Shown piece by piece: positions 36,214 to 45,673 of a stretch of DNA of 51,689 nucleotides; the stretch's first letter is position 1; the number at the start of each line of letters is the position of its first letter. Origin of the DNA: Saprospiraceae bacterium (GTDB lineage Bacteria; Bacteroidota; Bacteroidia; Chitinophagales; Saprospiraceae); assembly GCA_030729925.1 (NCBI GenBank), contig JANQWK010000025.1:67180-118868 (forward strand), in the 5' to 3' direction. Under the pieces are notes generated by a model, which was given only the letters and a program-made list of their open reading frames with translations, made no database searches and was not told the DNA's origin. Position numbers and translations under genes: made by a program.

Positions 36214-36984
36214 TTATTCGTTGAGGTTCCAGTCGTATTCCAGGTAGCTGATGCTGGCTTTGGGCGAAATCCGTACTTCGGAGTATTGGTTGATATAAGC
36301 AATGATATCCCCTCCCGATTTTTTAAAATCGCCGCCAAACCACAGGAAAATCCTGGATATTTCGATCCGGTTGGGCTGTAGTTTGTTCTTTTGCGGATCC
36401 GCAAAAAACTCGCGTGCTGCTTGTTCCAGTTGCTTGTCGAGGGTTGCTGCTTCAAAGGCGACATTCGCCAATTTGGGGCAGGACACGGAAGCACAGTTGA
36501 TGGCAAAATGGATGCGCGGCTCGTCAAATTTTTCCCGGAGGATGCGGTGTTCGATATGGTTGAGGTCGTACAACTGACCGCCCAGCGGGATAAATTTGAG
36601 ATCCCATACCGAGTTGACAAAAGGTATTCCTTTTTTGATGTCCTTGATGCTGGTTATTGGATAATGGTCCATGATGAGTTTGACGGTAAAGGCGTTGTAG
36701 GCGTTGATCCAGTAGGCCAATTGTTCTGCACGAGTCCAGCGCTGTTCGTCGGGGTGGTTTGCGCCGAGCAGGTCGAGGTATTCCTGTACGGCTTGCTTAT
36801 CTCGAATAAATCCGGGGTAATTGACCTTTCCATCGGGCGACACATACTTGCGCAGCAGGTTGGTCCATGCTTCGTGGCGCACAGGTTTTCCCGTAAGGGG
36901 GCTTCCCTGGGCTTTGCAGGAAGGGGCAAAAGAAAAACTGATCAGCATAAACAATCCGGACAAAAACGCATTTGATCGGAGCAT
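36214..36984 (-). CDS. DUF547 domain protein, exported
   Basis: The protein has 256 residues with an N-terminal signal peptide (about 1-25; a Cys near 23 in FAPSCKAQG could make it a lipoprotein). The rest is a DUF547 domain: LLRKYVSPDGKVNYPGFI, LAYWINAYNAFTVKLIMDHYP, the HIEHRILR motif, RIHFAINCASVSCPKLAN, and the C-terminal NRIEISRIFLWFGGDFK. The domain is found in bacteria and plants, with no proven biochemical role. It starts head to head with the alpha/beta hydrolase at 37002 (17 nt between starts), so any promoters must overlap the coding starts. Confidence 0.88.
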   Translation of the reverse strand: MLRSNAFLSGLFMLISFSFAPSCKAQGSPLTGKPVRHEAWTNLLRKYVSPDGKVNYPGFIRDKQAVQEYLDLLGANHPDEQRWTRAEQLAYWINAYNAFTVKLIMDHYPITSIKDIKKGIPFVNSVWDLKFIPLGGQLYDLNHIEHRILREKFDEPRIHFAINCASVSCPKLANVAFEAATLDKQLEQAAREFFADPQKNKLQPNRIEISRIFLWFGGDFKKSGGDIIAYINQYSEVRISPKASISYLEYDWNLNE

Positions 36985-37001
36985 GGCAAAATGATTGGGT
37001 G

Positions 37002-37820
37002 ATGAAGCAAGACAATTCTAATTTTGTAACGATTCAAGGCGAAAATGGTTGTTGGTCTTTAAGGGTGGCTGGTAATGGTCGTCGGGGAACAGTCGTTGCA
37101 CTGCACGGTTTTGCCCGTGATTCCGGTTATTTTTCAGGTATGGTTCGGGTGTTGGAGCGGGATTTTACTTTTATCGCACCGGATCTGCCTTTTCATGGTA
37201 ACACTACCTGGCAGGCTGCCTTTTATACCCGAGAGGATGTGCTGGCGCTTTTCGGCCAACTGTGTTTGCTTCCCGCATTCAAGCCGCCTATCTATTTACT
37301 CGGACACAGCATGGGGGCGAGGATTTTGCTTTCGGTGTTGCCCGAACTGCCATTTGAGGTGGTGCGGGTAATTGCACTTGCCCCGGACGGTCTGGCTTCC
37401 CGGGGTAAATTTTTTTCCGAAGGAATACCATTAGGGCTGCGGATCCGATGCAAAAACAGGTTGATGGAACCTCGGCTGTTGCTTCGCGTGAGCAGTTTTT
37501 TGCACAGCGTAGGGATATTGCCGGCCTTCCAGCACAGGTACTTGCAGCGCCAGCTTGGGGATGGGGAAAGTAGCAGACGACTGTACCATACTTGGTTGTC
37601 GTTGTACCATTTCAGGGTTCGCCCCGGGGAACTCAACCAGTACAGGGCGTTGAAAAACCTTCTTTATGTGTGGGTACTGGGCAGTCTGGATAAAATCGTC
37701 TTGCAGAAGTCTGCCATTCGGTACCTGCGCAAGCACAAATTGGATGCGGGCAGCGTATTGCATCTCGTGCAGGACGGGCACGAACTGCGAAACCTCGACT
37801 GGCCGGATCTATTTGAATAA
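37002..37820 (+). CDS. Alpha/beta hydrolase fold protein
   Basis: The protein has 272 residues from the ATG at 37002; a TTG reading from 36972 would enter the DUF547 start. The alpha/beta hydrolase fold shows VVALHGFARDSGYFSGMVRVL (oxyanion region), FIAPDLPFHGNT and the nucleophile elbow YLLGHSMGARILLS with Ser. The C-terminal GSLDKIV supplies the acid and QDGHELRN the catalytic His. The substrate is unknown. The 3' end overlaps the convergent anti-sigma gene by 12 nt. Confidence 0.85.
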   Translation: MKQDNSNFVTIQGENGCWSLRVAGNGRRGTVVALHGFARDSGYFSGMVRVLERDFTFIAPDLPFHGNTTWQAAFYTREDVLALFGQLCLLPAFKPPIYLLGHSMGARILLSVLPELPFEVVRVIALAPDGLASRGKFFSEGIPLGLRIRCKNRLMEPRLLLRVSSFLHSVGILPAFQHRYLQRQLGDGESSRRLYHTWLSLYHFRVRPGELNQYRALKNLLYVWVLGSLDKIVLQKSAIRYLRKHKLDAGSVLHLVQDGHELRNLDWPDLFE

Positions 37821-39230
37821 GCGCATTTTGATCCCCGTCAGCACAGAAAAAGTTCGGATTTCATCCTTGTTAGGCCCCAGTCGTTTGTCCAGGACACCGG
37901 AATAATCCATAGCGTGCTGATAGGTAGGTTGCACAAACAAGCTCCAGCGGTAGGAGAAATTCCGTTCCACACCCACTCCGAGGTTTCCTGTCAGGTAACT
38001 ATTTTCCTTAAACGGGCCGCCCTCGAAGAAGCCAGCTTTCAGCTCTTTGTTGTCTTCCAGCGGAGAAGTCTGGCCGGCATTCAGGAGGGGTCGGGTCAGA
38101 CCATAAGAAAAGCGCTGTGCAGAAGTATAATAATTGTTTTGGAACGCGAAGTGGAGGGCAGTTCCAGCCAGCGCATAGATGCGCCATTTTTCGCGATTCA
38201 CCACATAAAATTTAAAATTGAGGGGCAGGCTGAGCATATTCAGTTCAATTTCGCGGATACCCTCCCCGATAAAGCCTTCCTGCAGGCTACCCTGTACAAA
38301 CACTACAGGTTGGGGCAGGTAATGTCTGGAAGCATAGCCCAGACCCGTTTCAATTTCCAGGTTGCCCATTTCAAAGCCCACAGAAATGCCACTGGAATAG
38401 CCCATGGCATACCTGTCATACACCTCCAGCCTGTTTTCTTTCGGATCAGGTGGCGTAATCACGCGGTTGTAGTCCACAGCGCCGATCATGCCGATTCGGA
38501 GTAACGTTTCCTTTTGTGGCAGGGAGACCACGGCATCCAGATCAACATAAGGCTCGTGGCGAACGGGTGCAGTAGTCTTTTGGAGCAGCGCAGCCACAAA
38601 ATCAGCTGTAGTAGCGCTGTTGTCGGATTTTTCGGGCTGCACAGGCAGTAAAGGTGCCTTTTGCGCAGGAACCACCACGGAGTTCATGGCAATGGGAGGA
38701 ATAGAAGTCACTCGAGGAGGAAGAGCAGGCTCCGCTGTCGCGGAAAAAAAGGCAGTGGCAGGAGAAGATTGCTTAGCTGTTGGATAGGCGGTAGCTGTTG
38801 CACTGCTGGTTTGGGTCGTTCGTTCGGCAGTCGTTCCTGCAATAGGTTGGTGTGGCGAAACGGTAGTCTTGGGTTGACCGGGAAGGCGGTTGGGATTGGA
38901 AAGCTCAACTCCGAAAACAAACACCAACAATCCGATCAGGGTAAGTTCGGCCAATTTCAAGGATAGCAAAGTCCGGTGCCAGCCAAGTTCGACCCGTATG
39001 CGTCTGCGCATTTGGGACCAGTGAGCAGGATTGAAAGTCGCCTCCAACCTATGAAGTTGGTTGAAGATCAATGCATCAAAATCCCTATCCTCCTGATCAG
39101 GAACTCCGCTGGCCGCCTGCTGGTCGAGTTTGGAGGAAAATTGTTCCCAGCCCCCCTTTTGCATGGGCACTTCCAAGTGCTCCATCCTGTCTTTAATCAA
39201 CTGATCGAAACGCTTATCCTTCATAACCAA
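37809..39230 (-). CDS. Probable anti-sigma protein: cytoplasmic repeats, one TM helix, beta-barrel-like C-terminus
   Basis: The protein has 473 residues. Residues 4-36 and 48-79 are two copies of one motif, DKRFDQLIKDRMEHLE...W and DRDFDALIFNQLHRLE...W, a pattern seen at the N-terminus of many Bacteroidota membrane proteins encoded beside ECF sigma genes. One TM helix (about 88-110) follows, then a Pro/Ala/Thr/Ser-rich spacer (about 112-220). The C-terminus has alternating strands ending in SVLTGIKMRLFK, like an outer-membrane barrel of the PorT type (RIGMIGAVDYNR, YSSGISVGFEMGNLEIETGLGY, NLGVGVERNFSYRWSLFVQPTYQHA). It overlaps the sigma gene by 17 nt, so the two are translated together. An anti-sigma role is inferred from this. 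Confidence 0.65.
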   Translation of the reverse strand: MVMKDKRFDQLIKDRMEHLEVPMQKGGWEQFSSKLDQQAASGVPDQEDRDFDALIFNQLHRLEATFNPAHWSQMRRRIRVELGWHRTLLSLKLAELTLIGLLVFVFGVELSNPNRLPGQPKTTVSPHQPIAGTTAERTTQTSSATATAYPTAKQSSPATAFFSATAEPALPPRVTSIPPIAMNSVVVPAQKAPLLPVQPEKSDNSATTADFVAALLQKTTAPVRHEPYVDLDAVVSLPQKETLLRIGMIGAVDYNRVITPPDPKENRLEVYDRYAMGYSSGISVGFEMGNLEIETGLGYASRHYLPQPVVFVQGSLQEGFIGEGIREIELNMLSLPLNFKFYVVNREKWRIYALAGTALHFAFQNNYYTSAQRFSYGLTRPLLNAGQTSPLEDNKELKAGFFEGGPFKENSYLTGNLGVGVERNFSYRWSLFVQPTYQHAMDYSGVLDKRLGPNKDEIRTFSVLTGIKMRLFK

Positions 39231-39786
39231 AATCTCCCGATGTAAGAATTTCCTTTAACTTCAATCTGGCCTTGACCAGGTTAGACCTGGAAGTGCTCTC
39301 TGTAATATCGAGCAGGGTTCCAATCTCTTTGTGCGAATACCCCTCTATGACGTACAGGTTGAACACCGCCCTGTATGCAGGCGACAGTAGCTGTACTGCC
39401 TTCAGAATTTCTCTTTCGCCGCATTGGCTGATGGCATCGGCATCCATATTATCCACATTTCCGGCCTGCTCGATATCTTCAGTGCGTCTTCGGATACTTT
39501 TTCTATAAAAATCAATCGCCGTGTTCACCATGATCCGCCTGATCCAGGCAGACAGCGATGTTCCCGGCTGGTATTTTTCTATATTTTGAAACACCTTGAT
39601 AAATCCCTCGTGGAGAATGTCCAGTGCATCGTCTTCGTTGTTGGCATACCTTAGACAAACTCCCATCATCTTGCCGTAGTATTCTTCATACATACGCTTC
39701 TGAGCCCATCTTTCCTGCCTGACACAGGCGCTGATGAAGTCATTTTCTTCGTAGTCTAATGGTAAAGCGATGTCCATAGTAAGCAT
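39214..39786 (-). CDS. ECF-family RNA polymerase sigma factor
   Basis: This extracytoplasmic-function sigma-70 protein has 190 residues. Region 2 is seen in FISACVRQERWAQKRMYEEYYGKMMGVCLRYANNEDDALDILHEGFIKVF, with SLSAWIRRIMVNTAIDFYRK for -10 recognition. Region 4 is AVQLLSPAYRAVFNLYVIEGYSHKEIGTLLDITESTSRSNLVKARLKLK. There is no region 1 or 3, as expected. Its stop overlaps the start of the putative anti-sigma gene. The regulon is unknown. MLTMDIA offers two starts, of which the second is as likely. Confidence 0.92.
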   Translation of the reverse strand: MLTMDIALPLDYEENDFISACVRQERWAQKRMYEEYYGKMMGVCLRYANNEDDALDILHEGFIKVFQNIEKYQPGTSLSAWIRRIMVNTAIDFYRKSIRRRTEDIEQAGNVDNMDADAISQCGEREILKAVQLLSPAYRAVFNLYVIEGYSHKEIGTLLDITESTSRSNLVKARLKLKEILTSGDFGYEG

Positions 39787-40027
39787 TCAAGTGCTTAAAT
39801 TTAGGAGTATTGAGACAGATTTACAACTCCTTGCTTCAATTCCTCCTGATTTTGGCATCCATTTTAGGTAACGATTGAGCTTGAAATTTGCTGCCTCGGT
39901 AAGGGATGTTTTACCATTAGGTGGGGCAACGACCCGACAACCGGCAAAAATTGTTTTGGATACCTTGGAGCCAGGGGTAAGAGAATAGTGCAAACCGCCG
40001 CTTGGTTGTCCCGGTGAGGTCGGGGGG

Positions 40028-40066
40028 AGCGTTGGATCGGAGCGTTGGACCGGGGTGTTGGACCGG
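40028..40066. repeat. 13-bp tandem repeat, three units
   Basis: AGCGTTGGATCGG, AGCGTTGGACCGG and GGTGTTGGACCGG follow each other directly, differing at one to three positions. The array ends 3 nt before element R6. Confidence 0.8.
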
Positions 40067-40069
40067 GGT

Positions 40070-40143
40070 GGTTACGTTTTGGATCGTCGCGGTATTAATA
40101 AGGGTAATCTAGGTGCAAGTCACCTTAAGGTGGCTTGCACCTG
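40070..40143 (+). repeat. Dispersed nested-palindrome element, copy R6
   Basis: Copy 6 of 7. The arms AGGTGCAAGTCACC and GGTGGCTTGCACCT differ from the common form at both partners of one pair, keeping a T-G (U-G in RNA) match. It is the only copy in a divergent gap, not 3' of any gene, so it cannot serve there as a simple terminator of an adjacent gene. Confidence 0.85.
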
Positions 40144-40322
40144 TGTTTTAAATATTTGATTATCAATTAATTGAATTAATTTTTTGACCCAAAACCCTTA
40201 AATTAGGGCATCAAAAGCCAGGTTATCGGATAAGGAGGTGTGTTAGGCTCAGGGTTGGCATTGTGGTGGAAAAATTAAAAATATTATACACAATTTGTTT
40301 TGAATTTAATAAAAACACTAAA

Positions 40323-40350
40323 TTTGTTGATAAACTATCAGATATATTTG
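40323..40350 (+). promoter_or_regulatory. Promoter of the topoisomerase A gene
   Basis: TATATTTG (40343-40350) is an exact TAnnTTTG box, with TTTG at 40323-40326 (spacer 16, slightly short). The ATG follows 32 nt after the box. Confidence 0.55.
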
Positions 40351-40382
40351 CATATCATTAACGCATAAACTCATCATTAAGC

Positions 40383-42983
40383 ATGGCTGAAACTCCGGAA
40401 TTCCCGGTTGAGGGCAAAGGAAGCGAGCAGGAATCTACATTGTCCTTGAAGGGTATGTACAAGGATTACTTTTTGGATTATGCATCGTATGTTATCCTCG
40501 AGCGGGCGGTACCCAGTGTGGATGATGGATTGAAGCCTGTACAGCGGCGCATTTTGCATGCGATGAAGGAGATGGACGATGGTCGTTTCAACAAAGTGGC
40601 CAATATCATTGGGCAGACGATGCAATACCATCCGCACGGGGATGCTTCTATAGGTGAAGCCTTGGTGAATATGGGTCAAAAGGATTTGCTGATTGACTGT
40701 CAGGGTAACTGGGGGGATGTTCGCACGGGCGACAGTGCCGCTGCTTCGCGATACATAGAGGCTCGGCTCACCAAATTTGCGCTGGACGTAGTTTTTAATC
40801 CTCAGACAACGCAATGGCAGCTTTCCTACGATGGTCGGAAAAAGGAGCCGCTTGCGCTTCCGGTGAAATTTCCCTTGTTGTTGGCACAAGGGGCAGAAGG
40901 GATAGCGGTGGGTTTATCTACGCGTATTTTACCCCACAATTTCAACGAGTTGATTGATGCCTCGATTAAAATTCTGCTGGACGAGGAATTCGTAATTTAT
41001 CCGGATTTTGTTACGGGTGGAGCTGTTGATGTGAGCGATTACCATGAAGGTAAGCGGGGTGGGCGGATCAAGTCGCGAGCCACATTGGAGGTGGTGGACA
41101 AAAAGTGGATTGTGGTGCGGGAGCTGCCGTTTGGGACTACTACTTCTACCTTAATTGACAGCGTGGTGAAGGCTGCCGAGAAGGGAAAAATTAAGATTAA
41201 GCAAATTACGGATAATACTGCCCGGGATGTAGAAATTGTGATTGAGCTGATTCCCGGCACTTCTCCTGACCTTGCGGTGGATGCGCTTTTTGCATTTACG
41301 GCCTGCGAGGTATCTATTGCGCCCAATGCCTGTGTAATTGTTGATGACAAACCTCATTTTTTGGGGGTTCATGATATGCTTCGGGTTTCGACGGCGCGCA
41401 CAAAGGATTTGTTGAGACAGGAGCTGGAAATCAGGCAGGCGGAACTGGAGGAAAAGTTGCACTTTGCTAGTTTGGAAAAGATTTTCATCGAACAGCGTAT
41501 TTACAGGGATATTGAGGTTTGTGAAACCTGGGAGGCGGTGCTGACGGCGATTGATTCCGGGTTGCGCAAGTATGTGAGGGTTCCGGGTGAGGAAGCTGCG
41601 GCAAAGGATGCCCGGCTACTGTTGCTGCGGGATATCACAACAGATGATCTCGTTCGACTGACGGAGATCCGGATCAAACGCATTTCTAAGTTTAACAGCT
41701 TTAAGGCCGACGAGGAGATTGCGAAGCTGCAAGAAGAACTTGCGCAGGTCAAGTACCATCTTGCTCACCTTACTGACTTTGCAGTTGCTTATTTTCGCGA
41801 CTTGCTTGCGAAATATGGAAAGGGGCGTGAGCGGAAGACAAAAATCCAAACTTTTGACGCCATCCAGGCAACAGAGGTGGTAGCGGTTAATTCTAAGTTG
41901 TATGTAAACCGCAAGGAGGGTTTTATCGGTTGGGGTCTGAAAAAGGATGAGTTTGTTACAGATTGCTCAGATATTGACGATATCATCGTGTTTCGAAAGG
42001 ACGGCAAGTTTCAGGTTAGCCGGATAGCGGAAAAATTGTTTGTCGGAAAGGATATTTTGCATGTGGCTGTCTGGAAGAAGGGGGATGAAATGACGACTTA
42101 CAACCTGATCTATCTCAATGGGGAAACCGGGGTGAGTTATGCCAAGCGCTTTAATGTAACCGCCATTACGCGGGACAAGGAGTATGATTTGATCCAAGGC
42201 AACGAGCGCTCTAAATTGGTGTATTTTTCTGCTAACCCGAATGGAGAGGCGGAGACGGTACAGCTTCAATTAAGTCCTAATTGTCGGGCGAAGATCAAGG
42301 AGTTTTCGTTTGACTTTGCCGATTTGCAGATCAAGGGAAGGACTTCGCAGGGCAATATCGTGACGCGCTATCCCGTCCGGAAAATTGAGTTGTTGTCGCA
42401 GGGTAAGTCCACGCTGGGGGCAAGGAAAATATGGATGGACGAGGTGAGCGGTCAGCTCAACGGAGATGGAAGGGGCAAACTGCTGGGCGAGTTTGATACG
42501 GGCGATTACGTACTGACGATCTACAAAAATGGAACGTATGAGATGAATGACTTGGAAACCTATAAAAAATATGATCCTTCCGAGTTGATACACATTGGTA
42601 AGTATGACCCGGAGCAAGTTGTAAATGCGGTTTATTTTGACGGGCATAGGGGCTGGACTATGGTCAAGCGTTTCAAAATCGAGACATCCAGCCTGGAGCA
42701 ACGGTTTAGTTTTCTGACCGATCATCCGGATAGCAGGTTGCTGTTTGCTTCCGTAAAATTGGCGCCGCGGATCAAGTATGCGATGCGGATAAAGTCTAAA
42801 CGCATGGAAGGTGAACTGGATATTGCCGATTTTATCAGCGTCAAGGGCTGGAAGGCAGCGGGTAACCGGCTGAGTGATCAGCGTGTGAGTTCGGTAGAGG
42901 ATATGGACGGTGGTGCTATAGAAATTCCTGATGGGGCCAGATCCTTGTTGGAAGGGGAAGGAACACAGGCTAGTTTGTTTTGA
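40383..42983 (+). CDS. parC: Topoisomerase IV (ParC-type) subunit A
   Basis: This is a type IIA topoisomerase cleavage subunit of 866 residues. The breakage-reunion domain shows YASYVILERAVPSVDDGLKPVQRRILHAM, PHGDASIGEALV and the active-site Tyr in AASRYIEARL (about 122). The coiled-coil segment is near 430-470. The C-terminal beta-pinwheel region (about 490-850) lacks a recognisable GyrA box (QRRGGKG), which argues for the ParC type, as does the early IIGQTMQYHPHGD. In Bacteroidota these are often labelled gyrase/topoisomerase IV subunit A, so the name is not certain. The matching parE is not in the window. ccoI starts 19 nt downstream. Confidence 0.85.
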   Translation: MAETPEFPVEGKGSEQESTLSLKGMYKDYFLDYASYVILERAVPSVDDGLKPVQRRILHAMKEMDDGRFNKVANIIGQTMQYHPHGDASIGEALVNMGQKDLLIDCQGNWGDVRTGDSAAASRYIEARLTKFALDVVFNPQTTQWQLSYDGRKKEPLALPVKFPLLLAQGAEGIAVGLSTRILPHNFNELIDASIKILLDEEFVIYPDFVTGGAVDVSDYHEGKRGGRIKSRATLEVVDKKWIVVRELPFGTTTSTLIDSVVKAAEKGKIKIKQITDNTARDVEIVIELIPGTSPDLAVDALFAFTACEVSIAPNACVIVDDKPHFLGVHDMLRVSTARTKDLLRQELEIRQAELEEKLHFASLEKIFIEQRIYRDIEVCETWEAVLTAIDSGLRKYVRVPGEEAAAKDARLLLLRDITTDDLVRLTEIRIKRISKFNSFKADEEIAKLQEELAQVKYHLAHLTDFAVAYFRDLLAKYGKGRERKTKIQTFDAIQATEVVAVNSKLYVNRKEGFIGWGLKKDEFVTDCSDIDDIIVFRKDGKFQVSRIAEKLFVGKDILHVAVWKKGDEMTTYNLIYLNGETGVSYAKRFNVTAITRDKEYDLIQGNERSKLVYFSANPNGEAETVQLQLSPNCRAKIKEFSFDFADLQIKGRTSQGNIVTRYPVRKIELLSQGKSTLGARKIWMDEVSGQLNGDGRGKLLGEFDTGDYVLTIYKNGTYEMNDLETYKKYDPSELIHIGKYDPEQVVNAVYFDGHRGWTMVKRFKIETSSLEQRFSFLTDHPDSRLLFASVKLAPRIKYAMRIKSKRMEGELDIADFISVKGWKAAGNRLSDQRVSSVEDMDGGAIEIPDGARSLLEGEGTQASLF

Positions 42984-43002
42984 ATTAATTATGTAGTGTA
43001 CC

Positions 43003-45429
43003 ATGACTGGAATACCCGAGGCTTCATCCAAAAATTATTGCTACCACTGCGGCGAGGATTGTGAAGGCAACGAGCTGCATTTCGACGACAAGGTATTTTG
43101 TTGTACCGGTTGTCAGACTGTCTATGAAATCTTGAAGGGCAATGACATGTGCACCTTCTACGATCTGGATGAGGTGGCGGTGGGGCTTACCCAAAAGGGA
43201 AAAACCGGTAAATTCTACGCTTTTCTTGATGAGCCGGAGGTGGTGCAAAAGTTGGTTGAGTTTACGGATGGGGAGCGTACGCGGGTCAACCTCCACTTAC
43301 CGGGGGTTCACTGTTCTTCGTGTATTTGGTTGCTCGAAAACCTCCACCGATTGGACGAGGGGGTGCTGCAGTCGAAGGTGAATTTTTTGCAAAAGGAGCT
43401 GGATATCACTTTTCGGGAAGGTACAACTACGCTTCGGAAAATCGTGGAGTTGCTTGACCGACTAGGCTACGCGCCTGCTATTCAGTTGGATAGTCTCGAT
43501 CGGCCGGAAAAAAAAGTGGTAGATCGAAAGTTTTTGTACAAACTGGGCATTGCGGGTTTTGCTTTTGGCAATGTCATGTTGCTGAGTTTTCCGGAATACC
43601 TGGGGCTCGACGAAACCGTTGATCATGCTTATTATTATTGGTTTGGGTATTTGAATATATTGATTTCTTTGCCGGTGTTGTTGTACAGTGCCCGGGATTA
43701 TGTGGTATCAGCCTGGGAGGGTTTGAAGCTGGGGCAGTTGAATCTGGATGTACCGATTACACTTGGGATAGTTACCTTGTTTGGGCGAAGTGTGTATGAT
43801 ATTTTGTCTGAGACAGGAGCGGGCTATCTCGATAGTTTGACGGGGTTGGTTTTTTTCTTGTTGACGGGCAAATGGTTTCAGCAGGCCACGTATTTCAATA
43901 TTTCTTTTGACCGTGACTACAAGTCCTATTTTCCGATTGCGGCTACCCGTCTGGGTAAACAGGATGAGGAGCAGGCGGTTACGCTGGACAAACTGGAGGT
44001 GGGTGATCGAATTTTGGTTCGCAGCAATGAATTGATTCCCGCTGATGGTACGCTTGTGGGCGGAAAAGGGAGTATTGATTATAGTTTTGTGAGTGGTGAG
44101 GCGGTTCCGGTGGATCGCAAAGTGGGGGATTATATTTACGCCGGGGGGCGCCAGATGGGCGAAACGATCCAGTTGGTGATTACGCGCCGGGTGTCTCAGA
44201 GTTACCTGACACAACTTTGGAATGACGAGGCTTTCACGAAGCGTCGAGAACTGCAGGCGAGTGGTCTGGCCGATCGGGTGAGCAAGTATTTTACCTTGGT
44301 TATTTTGGGGATCGCGGTGGCGGCTTTGATGTATTGGGGGAGTAAGGACATAGACAAAGCGATCAATGCATTTACATCGGTTTTGATCATAGCTTGCCCC
44401 TGTGCGGTTGCTTTATCCATCCCGTTTACTTTTGGCAATGTTTTGCGTTTGCTGGGCAATCAGCAGTTTTTTTTGAAGAATACAGCTGTGATTGAGGCTT
44501 TGGCAAAAATTGATACGATAGTGTTTGACAAAACAGGCACGCTGACGATCAGCGGCAATACAGGGGTGATTTATAGTGGGGAGGATTTGTCGGAGCTGGA
44601 AAAAAGTTATGTTGCTGCGCTTGCGGGGATGTCGAATCATCCGGTGAGTCGTGCGCTGTCTTCCTGGCTTACGGGTGTGACTAAGTATTCAGGGTTGGAA
44701 GATTTCGGGGAGTTTGCCGGAAAGGGTATTCGGGCGCGAGTTGGAGATCAGGTGTTGAGAATAGGTTCGGTAGCTTTTTTCCGGGAAGAGGGGTTAGCAG
44801 TTTCGGGGGTGGAAGGAACCTTGTTGGGGATTGGTGATGAAGTAAAGGGGAGTTTTCAGGTGATCAACGCGTATCGGGTTGGTCTGGAGGAGGTGGTTCG
44901 ATATTTTCGGGACAAAGGGGAACTGTACCTTTTGTCGGGGGACAATGATGGGGAAGCAGAACGTTTACGTCCCTTGTTTGGTGGAGATCGGTTTTTGAAA
45001 TTTAATCAGAGTCCGGTGGATAAATTGGAGTTTGTCAAACAGCTTCAGGAGGATGGTAGGCAAGTCCTGATGATTGGCGACGGGCTGAATGACGCCGGTG
45101 CTTTGCAGCAAAGTGCAGTGGGTTTGGTGGTTACCGAGGATGCCAACAATTTTACGCCCGCTTCTGACGGGGTACTCAAGGCCGATCGGTTTCGCTTGCT
45201 TCCTGCATTTTTGGAATTTTCGCGCAAGAGTATATTTTTGGTTTACTGGGCCTATGGCCTTGCCTTCATTTATAACATGATAGGATTGAGTTATGCGGTA
45301 CAGGGCGAATTGTCACCTGTTATTGCGGCTATTTTGATGCCGCTAAGTTCCGTTACGATTGTTGTGTTTGGCTTGCTTTCCAGCACAGCATTGGCTCGCC
45401 GATCTGAAATTGACAAAAGTCACCCTTAA
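43003..45429 (+). CDS. ccoI: CcoI: copper-translocating P1B-type ATPase for cbb3 assembly
   Basis: This P-type ATPase of 808 residues pumps copper across the inner membrane for the cbb3 oxidase copper centre. The N-terminus has a cysteine-rich module (CYHCGEDC and FCCTGCQTVYEIL), then an HMA domain with GVHCSSCIWLLENL. About eight TM helices follow, with the ion-path motif IIACPCAVALS. The phosphorylation site is VFDKTGTLTISG, the dephosphorylation region SFVSGEAVPVDRK, and the hinge MIGDGLNDAGALQQS. The HP motif is SNHPVSRAL. Its place directly before ccoS and ccoNO identifies it as CcoI/FixI and not CopA. Length is typical. Confidence 0.93.
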   Translation: MTGIPEASSKNYCYHCGEDCEGNELHFDDKVFCCTGCQTVYEILKGNDMCTFYDLDEVAVGLTQKGKTGKFYAFLDEPEVVQKLVEFTDGERTRVNLHLPGVHCSSCIWLLENLHRLDEGVLQSKVNFLQKELDITFREGTTTLRKIVELLDRLGYAPAIQLDSLDRPEKKVVDRKFLYKLGIAGFAFGNVMLLSFPEYLGLDETVDHAYYYWFGYLNILISLPVLLYSARDYVVSAWEGLKLGQLNLDVPITLGIVTLFGRSVYDILSETGAGYLDSLTGLVFFLLTGKWFQQATYFNISFDRDYKSYFPIAATRLGKQDEEQAVTLDKLEVGDRILVRSNELIPADGTLVGGKGSIDYSFVSGEAVPVDRKVGDYIYAGGRQMGETIQLVITRRVSQSYLTQLWNDEAFTKRRELQASGLADRVSKYFTLVILGIAVAALMYWGSKDIDKAINAFTSVLIIACPCAVALSIPFTFGNVLRLLGNQQFFLKNTAVIEALAKIDTIVFDKTGTLTISGNTGVIYSGEDLSELEKSYVAALAGMSNHPVSRALSSWLTGVTKYSGLEDFGEFAGKGIRARVGDQVLRIGSVAFFREEGLAVSGVEGTLLGIGDEVKGSFQVINAYRVGLEEVVRYFRDKGELYLLSGDNDGEAERLRPLFGGDRFLKFNQSPVDKLEFVKQLQEDGRQVLMIGDGLNDAGALQQSAVGLVVTEDANNFTPASDGVLKADRFRLLPAFLEFSRKSIFLVYWAYGLAFIYNMIGLSYAVQGELSPVIAAILMPLSSVTIVVFGLLSSTALARRSEIDKSHP

Positions 45430-45492
45430 TACTGACCTTACTCATTAAAGTCACTCCCTGTGACTGCTAATTTGGCGCTAAAATAGTGTCAG

Positions 45493-45654
45493 ATGTACGT
45501 CATTTTTCTATTGATTGGCATAAGTCTTATAGTAGCTATCGGGTTTTTAGGAGCCTTTTTCTGGGCTGTCCGCTCCGGACAGTACGATGACGACTACACC
45601 CCTTCCGTTCGGATACTCTTCGAAGACAAACAAACAAAAAACGATAAATCTTAA
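45493..45654 (+). CDS. ccoS: CcoS: cbb3 oxidase assembly protein
   Basis: This small protein of 53 residues starts MYVIFLLIGISLIVAIGFLG with a single TM helix and then AFFWAVRSGQYDD, the conserved CcoS signature; a polar tail follows. It is required for heme b and copper insertion into cbb3 oxidase in studied bacteria. It lies between ccoI (63 nt) and ccoNO (19 nt). It is easily missed because a longer reading of ccoNO in another frame overlaps it. Confidence 0.9.
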   Translation: MYVIFLLIGISLIVAIGFLGAFFWAVRSGQYDDDYTPSVRILFEDKQTKNDKS

Positions 45655-45673
45655 TCTTTTAAAATTCGCCCAC

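Larger units (their letters stand above)
39787..40382. other. 596-bp divergent intergenic region
   Basis: The gap lies between the ECF sigma gene (minus) and the topoisomerase gene (plus). It holds a 3 x 13-bp tandem repeat, element R6 and an AT-rich promoter stretch before 40383. A 68-codon minus-strand ORF (39787-39993) has no protein-like features and I do not accept it. The remainder shows nothing recognisable. Confidence 0.6.

Noticed and set aside
39787-39993. 68-codon minus-strand ORF directly upstream of the ECF sigma gene
   Set aside because: Composition is not protein-like, it has no motif, and it fills part of an intergenic region that also carries repeats.
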